Source: Strigamia acuminata (taxonomy: Eukaryota > Arthropoda > Chilopoda > Geophilomorpha > Linotaeniidae). From it: DNA of 64,000 nucleotides. The position numbers and the translations under genes are program-made. How positions within the stretch are numbered: position 1 is the first letter of the stretch; every line of letters starts with the position of its first letter. Positions 11,693 through 24,980 of this stretch are shown here, one piece after another. Location: positions 24,483,060 through 24,547,059 of the forward strand of contig OX442314.1 in assembly GCA_949358305.1 (NCBI GenBank). Reading direction: 5' to 3'. The notes beneath the pieces are model-generated. The model made no database searches. It was not told the DNA's origin and saw only the letters and a program-made list of their open reading frames with translations.

Positions 11693-13029
11693 GTAAGTGT
11701 CTCATTTCCCACATCAACCCAACATAAAAATTCCAAAACGAATTTCCAAATTATTTTATTCGAAAATTGACATTTTATGCGTCCAATAAAAGACGTTCGC
11801 AATGCCACATTTAAATAAAGAGTTTCGCCATCGATTGGAACGGACACGTGTTACCGTGGACCCCAGGCAGTGCATTTCGTTCCCGTCCATTTTACCTATT
11901 ATGAGCGTAAAAGGGTTTTCGATGTAGAATAAATGCAATATTCTCCCGGACAGAAAAGATGAGCGGAGATGGGCGACGGGGAGAGAGAGAAAGGGCACTG
12001 ATGGAAGCGACTCAACTTCAATACCATTTTCAAAAGCCTCGGCTCTTAAGTGCTGGCCGTTTATGGACGGGGGAAATGTCGACCCATGTCCAGCAGTCGA
12101 GTCCAAAGCCTGTCGTGACTCGGTAGACAGATAGAAATCTGAAACGGTTGCACGGGTGCACACAACAGGCGGCAATCGCTTTGGCCACAGCAAAGCACAC
12201 GAGGGCCCGTTTTCGAAACGACGCGTGCACAAAACGCATTGCGTCGCTCTAATCTCTTCACAGAGACTCGTATAAAGTTAGTCGAATCTAAGCTGGATCT
12301 TTATTGGTCAATTTCAAACAAAAAAAAAAGAAAGGAAAAAGTATGGATGGCGACTTTCGACACAAACGTGGCGATTTACTATCACTAAGGTACCAACTTT
12401 TGTTTCGTGCTTAAAATTCTTCACGCTAAAATATTTGATCGTATTCACGCTTTTTTATCTGCGAGCTATATCGGTGGGCATCTTGCGTGAAAACGCGCTT
12501 TCGTGTGCAAATTCGCATGCAAATTGCACGTTATGTAAACAGTACTGGGAGAACGACAATACTGTTAAAGAGAGAGAAGAAAGTCGACTTGTCGTTTGAT
12601 TTATTCTTTTCAATTCCTCCTGCTGATGCTAACTCGCAATTTAAATCCCTGCACTTTTAAGGCCCCTTCACTCCCACTCTGTGTGTAAATTTGTGTGCGA
12701 ACAAAGTCCATTAAAACTTAAAAGTATTTAACATCATTTACCAGGAATTCAAGAAGATAATTTTACTTTTTTCCATCCCCATTTTTTTTTTTTTTTTTTT
12801 TTTATCTTCAGCGCCAAGAGCTTTTTGGTGCGCTTCAAAACGAATAAAATTAACTTCTCATTGGAATAACATGAAATGACAATTTTAAATCTTTTTTTTT
12901 TCTGCTTTAAATTGAAAGTGTTTGAAATCAATTTCGCCCAATGGCTTCCCGCAGTTTGGTCACATCCAAACAATTATTTTTCTTTGCGAAAATAAAAATA
13001 AAAAAAGAATAAACCAAACAATTCTGATT
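11693..13029. other. Non-coding; 22-base T run
   Basis: If the exon at 11508-11692 is real this would be its intron. A T-run fills 12782-12803. The minus-strand frame 11756-12232 is open for 158 codons with no recognisable domain and with overlapping alternatives, so it is not called. Confidence 0.4.
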
Positions 13030-13231
13030 AATTTTTGCACACCCACTTAATGCATATAATATTTGTACAACTGAAAAATTGCATTTTGAAAATGCATTCA
13101 TATTTAACAAATAATATTATTGGGAACACATTTAACAACGTATTAAGCTTACCATTTTATAACCAATAGCATGCAAAAATGCATTACAAAATACATTACA
13201 ATACAATTTCAATGTATTTTTGCACCACATG
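13030..13231. mobile_element. Small palindromic MITE, copy B
   Basis: Diverged second copy of the 3444-3669 family. It shares CACTTAATGCAT, TGCATTTTGAAAATGCA, ATTGGGAACACATTT, CCAATAGCATGCAAAA and the right terminus AATGTATTTTTGCACCACATG. The left terminus is less clear, perhaps truncated. Confidence 0.5.
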
Positions 13232-14948
13232 GAAGAAGAAACAAAAATTCCTAATAATTACTTAATATTCATAAATTCCAAAGCCTACTTTGATTTTTTA
13301 GATTTTTCTTTCAACTCTTTGGTAAGTCAATTAATTATTTAAATTTTCAAAGAAGATTATGCAAGTCCATTTAAGAGATTTGATTTTTTTCGTTCGCTGT
13401 TCGCTAAATTTAAGAAGTTACTGTAAACACTTCTTGTTTTTAGCAAACAATTTCATGAATTTGCAACGATAATCTCAACGGGCCTTTCCAAACAAACCTG
13501 CAGTTAACAATAAAGAACTCTTAAAGTAGAGTGTCGAGCAGCAAAAAGGAATGGAGGTTTAAGGCAAAAGAGTGCAAGTGTGAAAACAATCCAGAGCCGA
13601 GTTGCCAGCTGCTGACACATCTACCGAGTCTGGTGGGAATAGTAGGCGAGGAAATATGCTGGCAGTTTGGGCACCCGCTCTGCGTGCTTTTGCTTCTCTT
13701 CTTATCGATCTTTTCTTTACTTGCTTCCTAATGTTAGCTTGGCTGCAAACGGCAGAAAGCAAGCCACTTTTCTGCATTTTCTTTCTCTCCCCATTCAATT
13801 CCCTGCATCTGTTTGCAAATTAGAGCCAATTCCTTCTCTTAAATTAATACTTTTCAATTATTTCTGCCTTTTTAAATCAACTCAAATAATTATTTAAAAC
13901 AAAAAAAAAGATGGCAAAAGACGCTTTATTGGCGCCACAGACTGCAGAGGTCATAAATTGTGAATAAAAATAAAAGTCAAAAATTATCGATCGACAGATT
14001 TTTGTAAAACTTTAGAAAAAAAAAAAAATTTCTTCTTTCTTTCGTTCACCAATTATGTCGTGTATGGATATAAATTATTAAAAGCAAATCGCTGCACATG
14101 TCTTTCACAATTTGCCTTCAATTTTTTAGATATGAAAAAGAGAGTCCCCACTGAGTATTATCTTTAACATGGTGAATTCAATTTAGAATATGTTTGAAAA
14201 TTAATATAACTAAAAGAAGAAGAAAAAAATTATTTCAATTTTTAACTTCATGTATGACATCATGTACTATGTCATCGAGTTAGAGAAGAAATAAAAAAAA
14301 TAACCGGTAATAATGTCGCAGATTTTTGTAATCAGTTAAGTTTGCCAGGTACTTAACACCTTTTAATGAATTAATTAGACAAGAACACGTCTGCAATGGG
14401 ATGAAAAAGCATAAGAAGCAATCCGTGTTGAATAGTTTTGAGCAGCGACATTTCTATGCAAAGCATGCTCGGCATCAAATCTCGAGCTCTCTCGTCTTCT
14501 TGATTGCCTCCACATTATTTGCCATGCAAAATTCATGTTAAGCTCTGCGCTCTACCTAACTTGATTGATTGTAACTTGAAAAAATAGACAGGGGAAAAAA
14601 AGTAGTCTCTGTTGTGTTTACGTGTGAACCAAAAACTCCTAAAACTCAAATCTAACTGAGAAAGAAAAGAAAAAGTTTGAGTGAACCGTAAATCCATAAG
14701 CTTTAAAATTTAAAGCGAAGTGTCAATTTTTATTTATTTACAACATGTTATACTTTTCAAATCTAGCCGTAAAAAAATCAGACCTGCATTATCTCAAACA
14801 TTTACTGCCAAAATGATTAAAATTGTACGGCATGCCCTAAATTGAAATTAAATTAAAGCAGACGATATCCAATACACGTTATGTATTTACCAATGTTGTA
14901 TCTCGTTCACCAAATCGCAAACTAGTTCAAGTTCGCATTCATCACCGT
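13232..14948. other. Non-coding AT-rich stretch
   Basis: No supported gene, RNA or repeat boundary. The plus-strand frames between 13531 and 13897 overlap one another and show no domain. Confidence 0.45.
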
Positions 14949-15383
14949 GTGAACTATAATCTTGTTCGACTCAAAAGGGTGGCCTTCTCCCATTGGCCGA
15001 GCCGCATTACTCCTAACTCCAGTCTGTATTACTACCACTAGGAGAAGTAGTTTTTATTTTTATTTATTTTTTAGATTATTATGACCATTTAAATTGATAT
15101 AATTTTAATTGTATTTTATTAAAAAATGTTATTTCTATTTAGGAAATAAAGCTTTATGCACATATAAATGTAAAACTCATGTTTGTTCTGTTTAATGGTT
15201 TCTTTGTCTGGAAAGCAAACAATTTTGAAATTTTGGCTGTTACCTGGGCAATCGATTACAATGTCCATACATTGTAATGCATTTCTGATGTTTGGGTCTA
15301 TATTTTTGGATCACTACACCAGTGATACGGCTCGGCCAATGGGAGAAGACCACCCTTTTGAGTCGAACAAAAGTATAGTTCAC
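14949..15383. mobile_element. Foldback element with about 60-bp inverted arms
   Basis: The core arms 14964-15004 and 15328-15368 are 41 bp each and differ at one position by eye; both contain CTCCCATTGGCCGAGCCG or its complement. Weaker complementarity extends to about 14949-15011 and 15321-15383. The 310-bp centre is AT-rich and non-coding. GTTCA-rich sequence continues to about 15460 and includes a palindrome around GTTCAAGTTC/GAACTTGAAC (15421-15442). Confidence 0.65.
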
Positions 15384-15474
15384 GTTCACGTTCACTACAC
15401 TTTTTTTCAAAGTGAACTAAGTTCAAGTTCACGAACTTGAACCAATAGTTCAGTTCACTTTTCCAATTTTTTTT

Positions 15475-15525
15475 AAGTGAATTTTTTACTAATGTAAATT
15501 ATTTACATTAGTAAAAAATTCACTT
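15475..15525. repeat. Perfect 51-bp palindrome, 25-bp arms
   Basis: Arms 15475-15499 and 15501-15525 are exact reverse complements around a single T at 15500; the arms begin AAGTGAATTTTTTACTAATG. Such a long arm with almost no spacer would extrude or fold into a hairpin. It lies 90 bp downstream of the foldback element. Confidence 0.85.
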
Positions 15526-18176
15526 TAAGTCTGTCTGTTTTCTCATACTTTCTACACAAAATCGATGTTCCTTGCCTTGCAAGTGTCAAATATCAATCCT
15601 TATCAAACTAACCCGTCTTCACGTTACTGTAACTACTATCTTTTAAACTCGGAAACTAAAAGCTGACAATTTGACACCTTAGTCTCCTTCCTCCTCGGAG
15701 CATGTTTGATAATTAATTAATAAGTATACTTTTATACGTGCTAACACATCTAAATGTGTAATGACTAGACCAGATGAAAATAAAATATGGAAATTTACTA
15801 AAGAAGCCCTATGAAAGACAATGGTAACTTCATGAGCCCATTCATTACTTAATTGCTCCCCAAATTGAAAGGCTCAACACAAATTTGATCCTTAAATTAG
15901 AAATTTTAAACGAAATTTCTTGAAAATAAGACCAATATCGAACAATGATGGAGAAACTGAGCCCTATTATTCAGAATTTACCCAATTTTTAATTTTCTTT
16001 TTCCAATTTTAATATCGGTTTACATGTTTTTGTTATCAATTCAAAAAAAAATTTTCTTGCAACTTGGAAACAAAACGGAATGTGATAGCTTCGAAAATAT
16101 CATTGTTCCTGTTTAGAAATACGTCAGAATAGCTTTAAAAACATCTAAATGTTGTGTTTCCAGCATAAAAATAAATTCCTCCATGTATTTGAATTGTGTC
16201 ACCAATTAATGTAACATGTTTGCAAATACCTCGCGTCCAAATGAGCATTAAATTCCGTGTCACATTCAATACATGTCAATACGACTAAATTTGATGGTCC
16301 AAAATTACAATTAACAAAATTGCAATAACACTGAATTGAACCGAGCTTGAGTGAGCATTTAGTACGTTTTAAATCATAACTAATTACAACAGAAAAAAAA
16401 AAAAACACCTATAATAAATCCTTACAGCTTCTGCACCGAAATCTCACGATGATTGATCAAAATGGAATTATCCAAGTAACCAGCTCAAGGTTCGAATCCA
16501 CCGTATCCAAGATCCCTCGCGAGGATCTAAGCACCGAGCTCACGTAACTTAATTTTTAATGAGGTGATCTGATACCTTGACTGCACCATGTTAATTAGAT
16601 AATTGGCATTAGCAAACATTACAGAACTGGCGAATACAATACGATAACAACACCCAATTTTGCTATTACGTTGTCAAAGTACAAAAACATAAAAGCCGTA
16701 CTTCTTTTCGAACATTTTCTGGGTGTGGACAAACATTGTCATCACATTGTCATTGTCAAGTATGTACACCCGAGAGAACTTTTTCTTGTTAAATAGTTAT
16801 TTTTACGGTTTATTTTATTAGGAAACAAGATTAACACAGCACAGCACTTGACTTTTAATGAACCATTAAGTTTTACACTAAAAAAAAAAAGAATTAGGAG
16901 TGCAGAAAAGCAATATCGATCTCGAATGACGATCTGTTCTTGGTTTGGAAGGACACACGCTCGGACAGAGCTAAGATTCAGTGATTTGAAGATGAGTTAG
17001 AGGAGATGGAGACGTCCTCGGACACAGACTCAGTTGTTGAACGACTTAGATTACACGACTCGAAAAGATATATCGGTGCGCTCGGTTGTAGCATCGTTTA
17101 AAAAGTATAGTTTATTGTGGACCATCCTCCCATTATGGCTCCAAGTGCCATATATTTGGTCATGTAACGATTTTTTTTTCGTCCCTCTTCTCCTCTTTTA
17201 TGTACAATTTCTTATCCTCAATTCGCCATAAAAATTACGAGTTTAATATCAAATTGCGGGACAAAATGGCGAATGTTTACGTCCTGTCGAGGAGATTCAA
17301 AAGGCTTTCGTAATCAAAGAGCAATGAAAAACGCGGATTGAGATTGCCATTTATTTATTTCCCTAAAACCCATATTTCTTGGCCTGAATGCAACAAACGT
17401 TCAATATACACTGTGCAGGAATACAGTAAAACCTGCTGATACTTTTATTGTGCCTCCAACCGATAGGTTCAAATTCAGAACATGAAAAATACACCACCAT
17501 CAAAAATATAAACGTTTGTGATTCCCAACAAAAGAAAAATGAAAAAAAAAGAAAAAAGACTTTTATCAATAGATTTTTTTTACCTCTCTAACAGTAGCTG
17601 GGGTCTTAGGAAGGCATTGTGGGAAACTGGCAAATCCACCACGTAGACGGGGAGATTCAGAACAGGCGCTGTCATTGCTGTTTGCACCGTGCTTAGAATT
17701 TGGAATGAGTGGAATGCATCGCAAACACCGGCCCAAACACTTTACACGGCTAATAACACTACGTGTTGCAGCGTCAATTAAATACCGTAACCCCGTACGA
17801 CTCGAGAAAGGATTTCGCCGCGAATTCCTGGATGATTATAAATAGAATCAATATTTGTTTAGACAGTTTACGGCCATATTTAAAGCCACGCTGATTTCCT
17901 TTTATTTCTTCTTTTTATTCCCCATTCCATCCTCATCCTCTCAACTAACTGAAACAAACCAAAACCATCCAATCGGTATCCAAACAGTTCACCAGAACAG
18001 CGCTGGTACAGAGTTGCCCAGGAAATAGAAATCATACATTTAGGCTTAATAATACTTGTAAGCGGAAAAATAATCAATTTAGAGTATAGAGACTCTAAAA
18101 ATAATACAGTAATACAAAAAAGAAAAAATGTTTGCCTCTGGTTGATTTTCAAAAATGGCATCCAAAAAAATACGTA
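15526..18176. other. Non-coding AT-rich stretch
   Basis: No gene supported. GGTTCGAATCC at 16489-16499 looks like a tRNA B box but no tRNA can be folded around it. The patch 16900-17100 has fewer homopolymers than its surroundings but no protein motif that I recognise. Confidence 0.4.
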
Positions 18177-18689
18177 CCGTATTTTCTCGATTAAGAGACG
18201 CCCTCGTTTAGTAGCCGCCCCTCAGAGAGGCGGTTTGAAATAAAAGCCGCGTTTATAACCAAGAGCTTTTATAACCAAACAGGAAACGGTTAATGAAAAA
18301 AGTTAAAATTTTAATGAGAAAAACAAAATTTTAATGAATAAAGTAAAATTTCAATCAAAAAAATGGAAATTTTAATTTAAAAAATGGAAATTTCAATGGA
18401 AAAAGGTAAAATTTCAATAGAAAAAAGTAAAATTTTAATGGAAAAAGGTGAAATTTCAATGGAAAATGGTAAAATTTCAATGGAAAAAGGTAAAATTTCA
18501 ATGGAAAAAGGTGAAATTAATGGTAAAAAGCGAAATTTCAATAGAAAAAGATAAAATTTCAACAAAAAAAATTAAAATTTCAATCAAACTACGGTTAAAA
18601 ATTGTAATAAAAGCCGCCCTCGATTAAAAGCCGCAGATCAGGATGCCCGTTTTGAATAAGAGCCGCGGCTCTTACTCGAAAAAATACGG
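18177..18689. mobile_element. TA-flanked MITE with an internal minisatellite
   Basis: The left end CCGTATTTTCTCGATTAAGAG and the right end CTCTTACTCGAAAAAATACGG are inverted complements with two differences, and TA stands on both sides (18175-18176 and 18690-18691), as expected for a Tc1/mariner-type TA target. Subterminal GCCGCC/GGCGG and AAAAGCCGC motifs are repeated at both sides. The centre is a tandem array (18295-18589). No transposase frame. The superfamily is inferred from the TA duplication only. Confidence 0.7.
18295..18589 (+). repeat. Minisatellite, about 20-21-bp units, inside the MITE
   Basis: About 14 degenerate units of the form GGAAAAAGGTAAAATTTCAAT. Units differ by single changes (TTTTAAT/TTTCAAT; AAAAGT/AAAAGGT), so the array has aged. 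The minus-strand frame across it (18377-18565) is only a translation of the repeat. Confidence 0.85.
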
Positions 18690-21600
18690 TATTTATTTTC
18701 CAGCACCGCAAAAACATAAAAATTCACTCGTTTGAGCCGAAGGAACATTCCCGAGAGCAACATTTTTTTATGTACAGCGCATGCGACGGAATTATCATGA
18801 GATCCGAAATCTCCATTAAACCGGAAGTTGCCGCAGATTTTGCGGTACCAGATTTCACCGCCGTAAAATTTCCTGCCTATAAATCGAGTTCATGTAAACA
18901 CAAACCATGCACAAATCTCTCCAAACTTCCGCTACACAAAAATCTGCTACTTTTAAACCGAGCGGATTTTCTCAGCCGACGAAAACACAGCAACACTTCA
19001 TTTTATATTCGTTGTCACACCGGATGTCCCAAAATTTCAACAAAAAAAAAAAAAAAAAAAAAATTAACAATATCTCTAAAAACACGAAGCAAAATTAAAA
19101 TTATACACTAACCTACGGCGTCCCCAATTCAAAAAAAGAAAATTTCAAGAGCCGCTCAAAAATATGTGAGTTTAATGCATGTAACAGTGTTCTTCGCACC
19201 GCCTTTGGTATTCCCCGGCATACCCCCTGTGACCCCTTACTGTTTCCAAATATCGACTTCCTACTTTCAAAAACTTCTTGCTGATCTCAACTGCCTTAGT
19301 GATGCGATTCACAACCCAACCCATTCTTTCCACTTCATTCTCGAGTGTTTCCAGCCAGATATCACTGCATTATAAATTTCAAGAAGAAGAAGATACACCT
19401 TTGCAAATTAATATTCATGAAAGCTACTTCATCAAATTCTCTTTTCCCTATCATTGCGTCAACGTGAACAATCTCACTCACGACATCCGCAGAAATATTC
19501 CAACTCGTCTCGTTTCAGCGCGATTTAAATAAATAAATACCGCACCGTACACAAAATGGCGTATAAAAGACCCTCCATCCCTTCCTTCATTTGCATTTCC
19601 CATTACCAACCACTTATTTGCTATTTTATTCACATCTGATTCCCTTTGAAACGTTTTCCAATGATAACTTATCAAGGGCAGATTATCTCGATCTCATTTC
19701 CTTCGTGTGTACTTTCTCAACGTCCATGTTATTGTGAGAAGCTTTCGAAAAAAAAAAAATTTCTTCCCGAATTTTCAGCTTAAAATTAATGGAGTAAACT
19801 TGTCAAATGTTTATTCAAATAATGTTGTAACGGATGTAAATAGACGCGTTTTGAATTACGCTGCGACAATGTTTAAGCTATTTCTTTCAAATTAAAGCCT
19901 ATCTTAAATATATATTTAAAAATAGAAGAAAAAAAGTCGACGTGGGAGTAAAAGAAAGGCAACGGATTAAGTCGATGCCTTCCATTTCATTGATGGATAT
20001 TTATTAAAGATGATGAGATGTTTCAAGTGGTATGACGCGAAGATGGGCAAATACGATTTCGTCGGTGCATCTTTCGTTCTTACGATACAAACATTAGCAT
20101 TTAGACAGGATTTTCACCTTTTTTGACACATATTGGGCTCAAAATCGATACGTGGCAATGCATCATTATGTGCACAAGCCATTTTGTCAGCAATGGTATT
20201 TTCGCATGCCGTTCACGTGTTGCGTAGATTCACTTTGCATTAACGTCTTTCTTTCTAGCCACGAGCGGTAGAAAATATTTCTCAACTATCACCAAACACA
20301 CAAAAATAAATACATAAATATATAATTAAATAATTCTCCTCATAAAATCCACCTTTCTTTTATCTCCCGTCCTCGTTCTTTAAGCCTTGCTTCTGATTTA
20401 ATCTAGCTCACACATGTGTTAAAGTTGCAGTTTGTCGAATTGTATTAGTGGAGTGTAAGCCCTCTCATAATCCTTCTTCAGTCACAGTTTAAAAACCCAT
20501 CTCACGTAGAAAAAAAAGATAATTTAATCCAGTGTGCAAAGCATTTAAATTAGTCATACGGAAAAAAAAGAAATGTAAAATAATCATCCTCCAAAAACCA
20601 GAATAACCCTAGAAAGCATTTAGATAATGCACACTTACTTCCTCTTTAATGCGTGTTTTATTATTACAATAGCGTTGTTTTTCTTTTTTTAAATTAAAAT
20701 AATCAAATCAAAAACAAAGTTTTACATTCTCGACGACAAATCACGTTGTAGATGAAAATTTAATAAGACAAGACGACCTCAAATACTAACTAGGCTTCAT
20801 CATCATTATGGAGAATCAGAGGTTAAGGAATTGGAGAGAATAAGTGGCGCCATCCAACTAACAACTGATCTTCCATTATACACGAAACAAACGAAAAATT
20901 CTTCTCTATTCAGTATTCACACATGTAAACAAAATGCAAACATCGACACCCTCATTCAACGCACCAGGCCTAAATATCTCATTAATCGTCGCCGTTAATT
21001 ATTAAGTTTTTCAGTAATCGATGCACCAACAACACCTTGCAATCACAACCCGACCCAAGAAAAACAAACATTCCTCGACCAAATCAGCCAGCTTAAAGGT
21101 GGAATTCAATAATACATTGCATTCCCCCACCCGTACGCAACTCCAAGAATTTTTCTAAAAATAAAAAAAAAACAAAAACAAAAACTCACCTGTGAAACGT
21201 GTAAATCGATCGCGAGTTGAAAACCGAAGATGATTGAGAAACGCGTCGGTATATTACTCAAACCGAATACCGAATGATTGCCATCAGAGATCCGTGTCGA
21301 TGACTCAAGCAGGAGCTAGCGAAGATGAAGTTGGCCTCCGCATTCGTAGCCCCATTCTGACTGCGCTCCTCGGAGGCTGCGCCACATCTTCATCCTTTGG
21401 CGAAGTCCGCGACATCTGTAAACGGAGAGACGAATTAAAAGAGTTGATGATGACGGCGATGATGATGATGCAATCGTGTCTTATTCACGACATCGTAAAA
21501 CGTGACAACTTAATGTTCCTCACCGCAAAACAAACCCCGTCACTCATTTGATCATTTACCCCACACAAATTAAGGCAACAAAAACTCAACTCGCAACTCA

Positions 21601-22571
21601 GAGCGAGACAAATTAAGAAGAATTAATTATTTAAAAATATTTGCATGCGATATTACATTACGTTGATTCGAGTGCGAACGATTAGTGCAAAGTGTAAATG
21701 AAGACAACGGTTTTTCTCGCTTGTTTGAGAAAATCTCACGAGACCAATTTTTTTTTTTTTGGATTTTTTTTTCTAGTGAGGATTATTTTGGTAGAGAGCC
21801 AATACAAGCGAGTGTTTTTAAGTGAGATGATGTATCAGTTGGTCGGTCACGTGCAAGACTAGGGGTCATCGCGTGGACTGGCAGCCCAATGCACTTTGAC
21901 GAGAAATCAATAGAAATTCTTGTAGTTTACTGCACAAGACTAGACAGCAGCTGTTGTTTTAAAACAACTCAAGTTTTTGATTCCCAGTTTTTATTTTTTT
22001 TTTCTCGAAAATTTCCCTTCTAATTTCAACTTGCAACGACGATATTTGCATTTTTATTCATTTCTACATACATTTATAACGACATTCAATCTTTTGATGC
22101 CAGGTGAGGCGAAGCAAACGAGTTCGAGGTCAACAACCTTGGTGTTTGGTCAGCCAGAAGAAAATCGGTTACGCCACCACTGCCACAGAGAGGAAGCAAG
22201 CGGCCATTTTGAAAAGTCACAACATGGATATCCCTTCAAAAGGACCCATTTGATCGATGATAATTGGGGTCTAAAGCAGTAGTACTCGGCTATAAATTAA
22301 ACTGTGCTCGAGGACTAGTTTTTGCAATAGCACAAATGTGGTTAAATAAAGTAACAAAATATAAAAAAATTTAAAAATAAAAAAAAAAAACATTCCATAT
22401 TTATTATTGCTTTTTTTTTATTTTCTAAGCCAAAATCACAGATACAAAGACCCACAAAAAATAAAGTTATTACTTCATACAAAACCTTCCCCCATTTTGA
22501 TAAATTAAAGAACGCTGGGTGTAAATCATCTCGTATTTCTTTTAACTGCGAGCACGTAAAGAAAAGGAAAA

Positions 22572-22597
22572 AAACTCCGCCTTGTGCTTCACTGCAA
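22572..22597 (+). repeat. 26-bp identical dispersed repeat, copy 1
   Basis: Identical to 24511-24536; contains CTCCGCCTTGTGCTTCACTG. The flanks differ. At 26 bp this is unlikely by chance in 64 kb, so both are probably scraps of one repeat family. Confidence 0.7.
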
Positions 22598-24510
22598 CGC
22601 ACAGCCCGACAAATAAACATATTTTTATTTTCCTTTGGAAAAGTCCATTTTTTTTATTGAATCGCGCTGTTAAAATTCAATTTTTCTCCTATTTCTTATT
22701 GAATCAAAATTCAGTTCCAACAAAAAAAAAAAAAAAAAAAAAAATCAATCTTCCAATGTTAAATTGCTGGTGCAGCTATAAATTTTTGGTTATAAGCGTA
22801 ACAGCTGCATCAACAAATCGCGTTCAGGATGCACCAAAACTAAATCCAAAACACAAAAAAATACACATTTCCCTCTTCTCATCGAGTTTCTGATTTTTTT
22901 CTATCTTATCAAAATAAAAAAAATAAAATAAAAAAATAAAAAAAAATAAAAAAAAAAATAACAAAATAAAAAAAATAAAAAATAATTTCCTTTCGTCTCC
23001 CGACTTGTTAGTGGTAAAACGAGTCATTTTAGGAGTAATCAAGCGCCTCTTGTTGGGTCTAGCTTGGAAATGGAAAAGGCGCACGAGAAAACTGCAAGTT
23101 CCAAAACTCTCAGCTTGTCCTTTTTATTGCTTCTGTCCCTCGTGGTAATGGAAGGAGCTCCCCTTTCCCGCCAAAGAGGACGCCTCACATGGGCACTGAA
23201 GCGTACTAGCAGTAGCTTCTATTCTCCTTCTCCATACTCCCTCCCTTCCTCATTCCATTTCTGTCTTCCTGACTCCTCTAGTATCGAGCCAAAAGGAGAC
23301 TCGAGTTGCTGCCCTTGCCTTGACCCACTGCTCAACTCATATTATCCCCCTCTAAACCGCCTCGCCACTCACAAGTGGACCTCATGCACGACGACATGAC
23401 GAGTGACCGCCACACTTCCTCCTATTTTAATTTAAAATTCAGAAAAAGTCGAGATTTTGATGCTCGAGCACGCGTATGTAATATAAAAAAGTGGGAAAGT
23501 TTTAAAGTCATCCCAGACTTTGACTTGAATGGTGTCATTCCGTTGAAGCAACACATTTGCACCAATTTAGTCGTTAGAAAGATCTTTGACGAGTTTCTTA
23601 ATCCGGTGCAGGCTCCCTCTCTTATCGTCGCATAACAGAGTTGCACGCTCGTCTGTGTGTTGCTCATTTTGCAACAGCGCTTCCACTCTTTTCTCGTCAC
23701 TTTTACTAGGCGAATAACCCAGTTGGCATCTGGGCTCGCTGCATATTTACGATCTCGATTCGCCCAACGAGAGAGAGAGAGAGAGACGAAAGAGAGAAAG
23801 AGAGTTGAGGGGAAAGAGGAGGAGGGAGAAGGAAGCCAAACGGGAGGCGAGGCAGCTCTCGCCCGCTCATACACATTTCAAGTATTATAAATAATAAGCA
23901 TAGTCCCATACTCAGCGAATGGACGCTAATGCAAAAGATGCCGGAGTGGAGTGGAGGGATTGCTCGGGAAAAAGGAATCTGACAACTGTTAAAAATACAT
24001 AGACAAAATGTTTACGGCATCGTTCATAAATCAAAATTCAGACCGAATCACGACGAGCGATGAGTAGCAATTTGGATCGCACGGCACTGCAATTTGTAGC
24101 AAATACAAGAAAGGAGAGACGCCTATCGATCAAATAAACATCGACAAGATGAAGATGCAGACACAAACAGGGGAAAGGAAATCAAAATACAAGTAACGAG
24201 TTTTGATCGAGTGTCTTTCACGATTCTGCTGTCCCGTTCCTTCTTATCAGAAGCCGTTAAAGAGAAAAGGAAATTAAAAAAGAAAAGTAATCTAAATGAA
24301 AAATGACGTACGGCGCCACACTCGGCGGCGCCACAATTACCCGAGGAGAAAGTGTCATGCAAACTCAACCCCGGCGCCGAGCCCCCTCAACTGTCTACAT
24401 CGCATCATCGCACCCCTATTGATGACACCTGACACTCGTCACCCGAACGACCCAGCCACCAGCTTTAACTATTTAAACCAAATTCCGTCCCTAAACGAGC
24501 GTGGTGCTGC

Positions 24511-24536
24511 AAACTCCGCCTTGTGCTTCACTGCAA
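24511..24536 (+). repeat. 26-bp identical dispersed repeat, copy 2
   Basis: Same 26 bases as 22572-22597, same orientation, 1.9 kb apart, with unrelated flanks on both sides. Confidence 0.7.
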
Positions 24537-24936
24537 TACAAAAAAATAAATTGCAGGTCGTTTGATGAGGAAAAGGAAAATTTTTCTTCTCGTTTTTGTT
24601 GATAAAAAATATTTCATTTGGGTGACCCACCTACTAAATCGGCTCTGGCTGTGTATTCGAAATTTATGTTGAAACAAGACGCATTTGAATGTGAATTAAG
24701 CGCGTTTCCTCGCTCGGCTCCAATTTTATTTTGTTCCACCGGGTAATTTATTAGTGAAAGAGGCAGATTAATTCGGTCGGCTTATTAACTTGGCTCCTAC
24801 ATTTTAAAATAAATTCATCAACCCGTAATGCTCACATATGCAAATTATTTCAATGTAAAAGTGTTTAAACACGTTCTTGTATATTAATAAAAATAAAATC
24901 TTAACATTTTCAAAACTTCTCTATTTTTAAATGGAT

Positions 24937-24938
24937 AA

Positions 24939-24977
<39 letters not shown>

Positions 24978-24980
24978 ATA
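24937..24980 (+). repeat. (AAAT)n microsatellite
   Basis: About eleven uninterrupted tetranucleotide units. No other role seen. Confidence 0.95.

Noticed and set aside
11756-12232. 158-codon minus-strand frame
   Set aside because: Two further frames overlap on the same strand, no domain, no splice context.
16489-16499. GGTTCGAATCC, a perfect tRNA B-box-like sequence
   Set aside because: No A box at a proper distance and no acceptor, D or anticodon stems can be formed around it.
18377-18565. Minus-strand frame with repeated PFSIEIL-type heptads
   Set aside because: It is a translation of the degenerate minisatellite in the MITE.
23422-23874. 150-codon minus-strand frame
   Set aside because: Runs through a GA-repeat and low-complexity Ser/Pro stretch; no domain.
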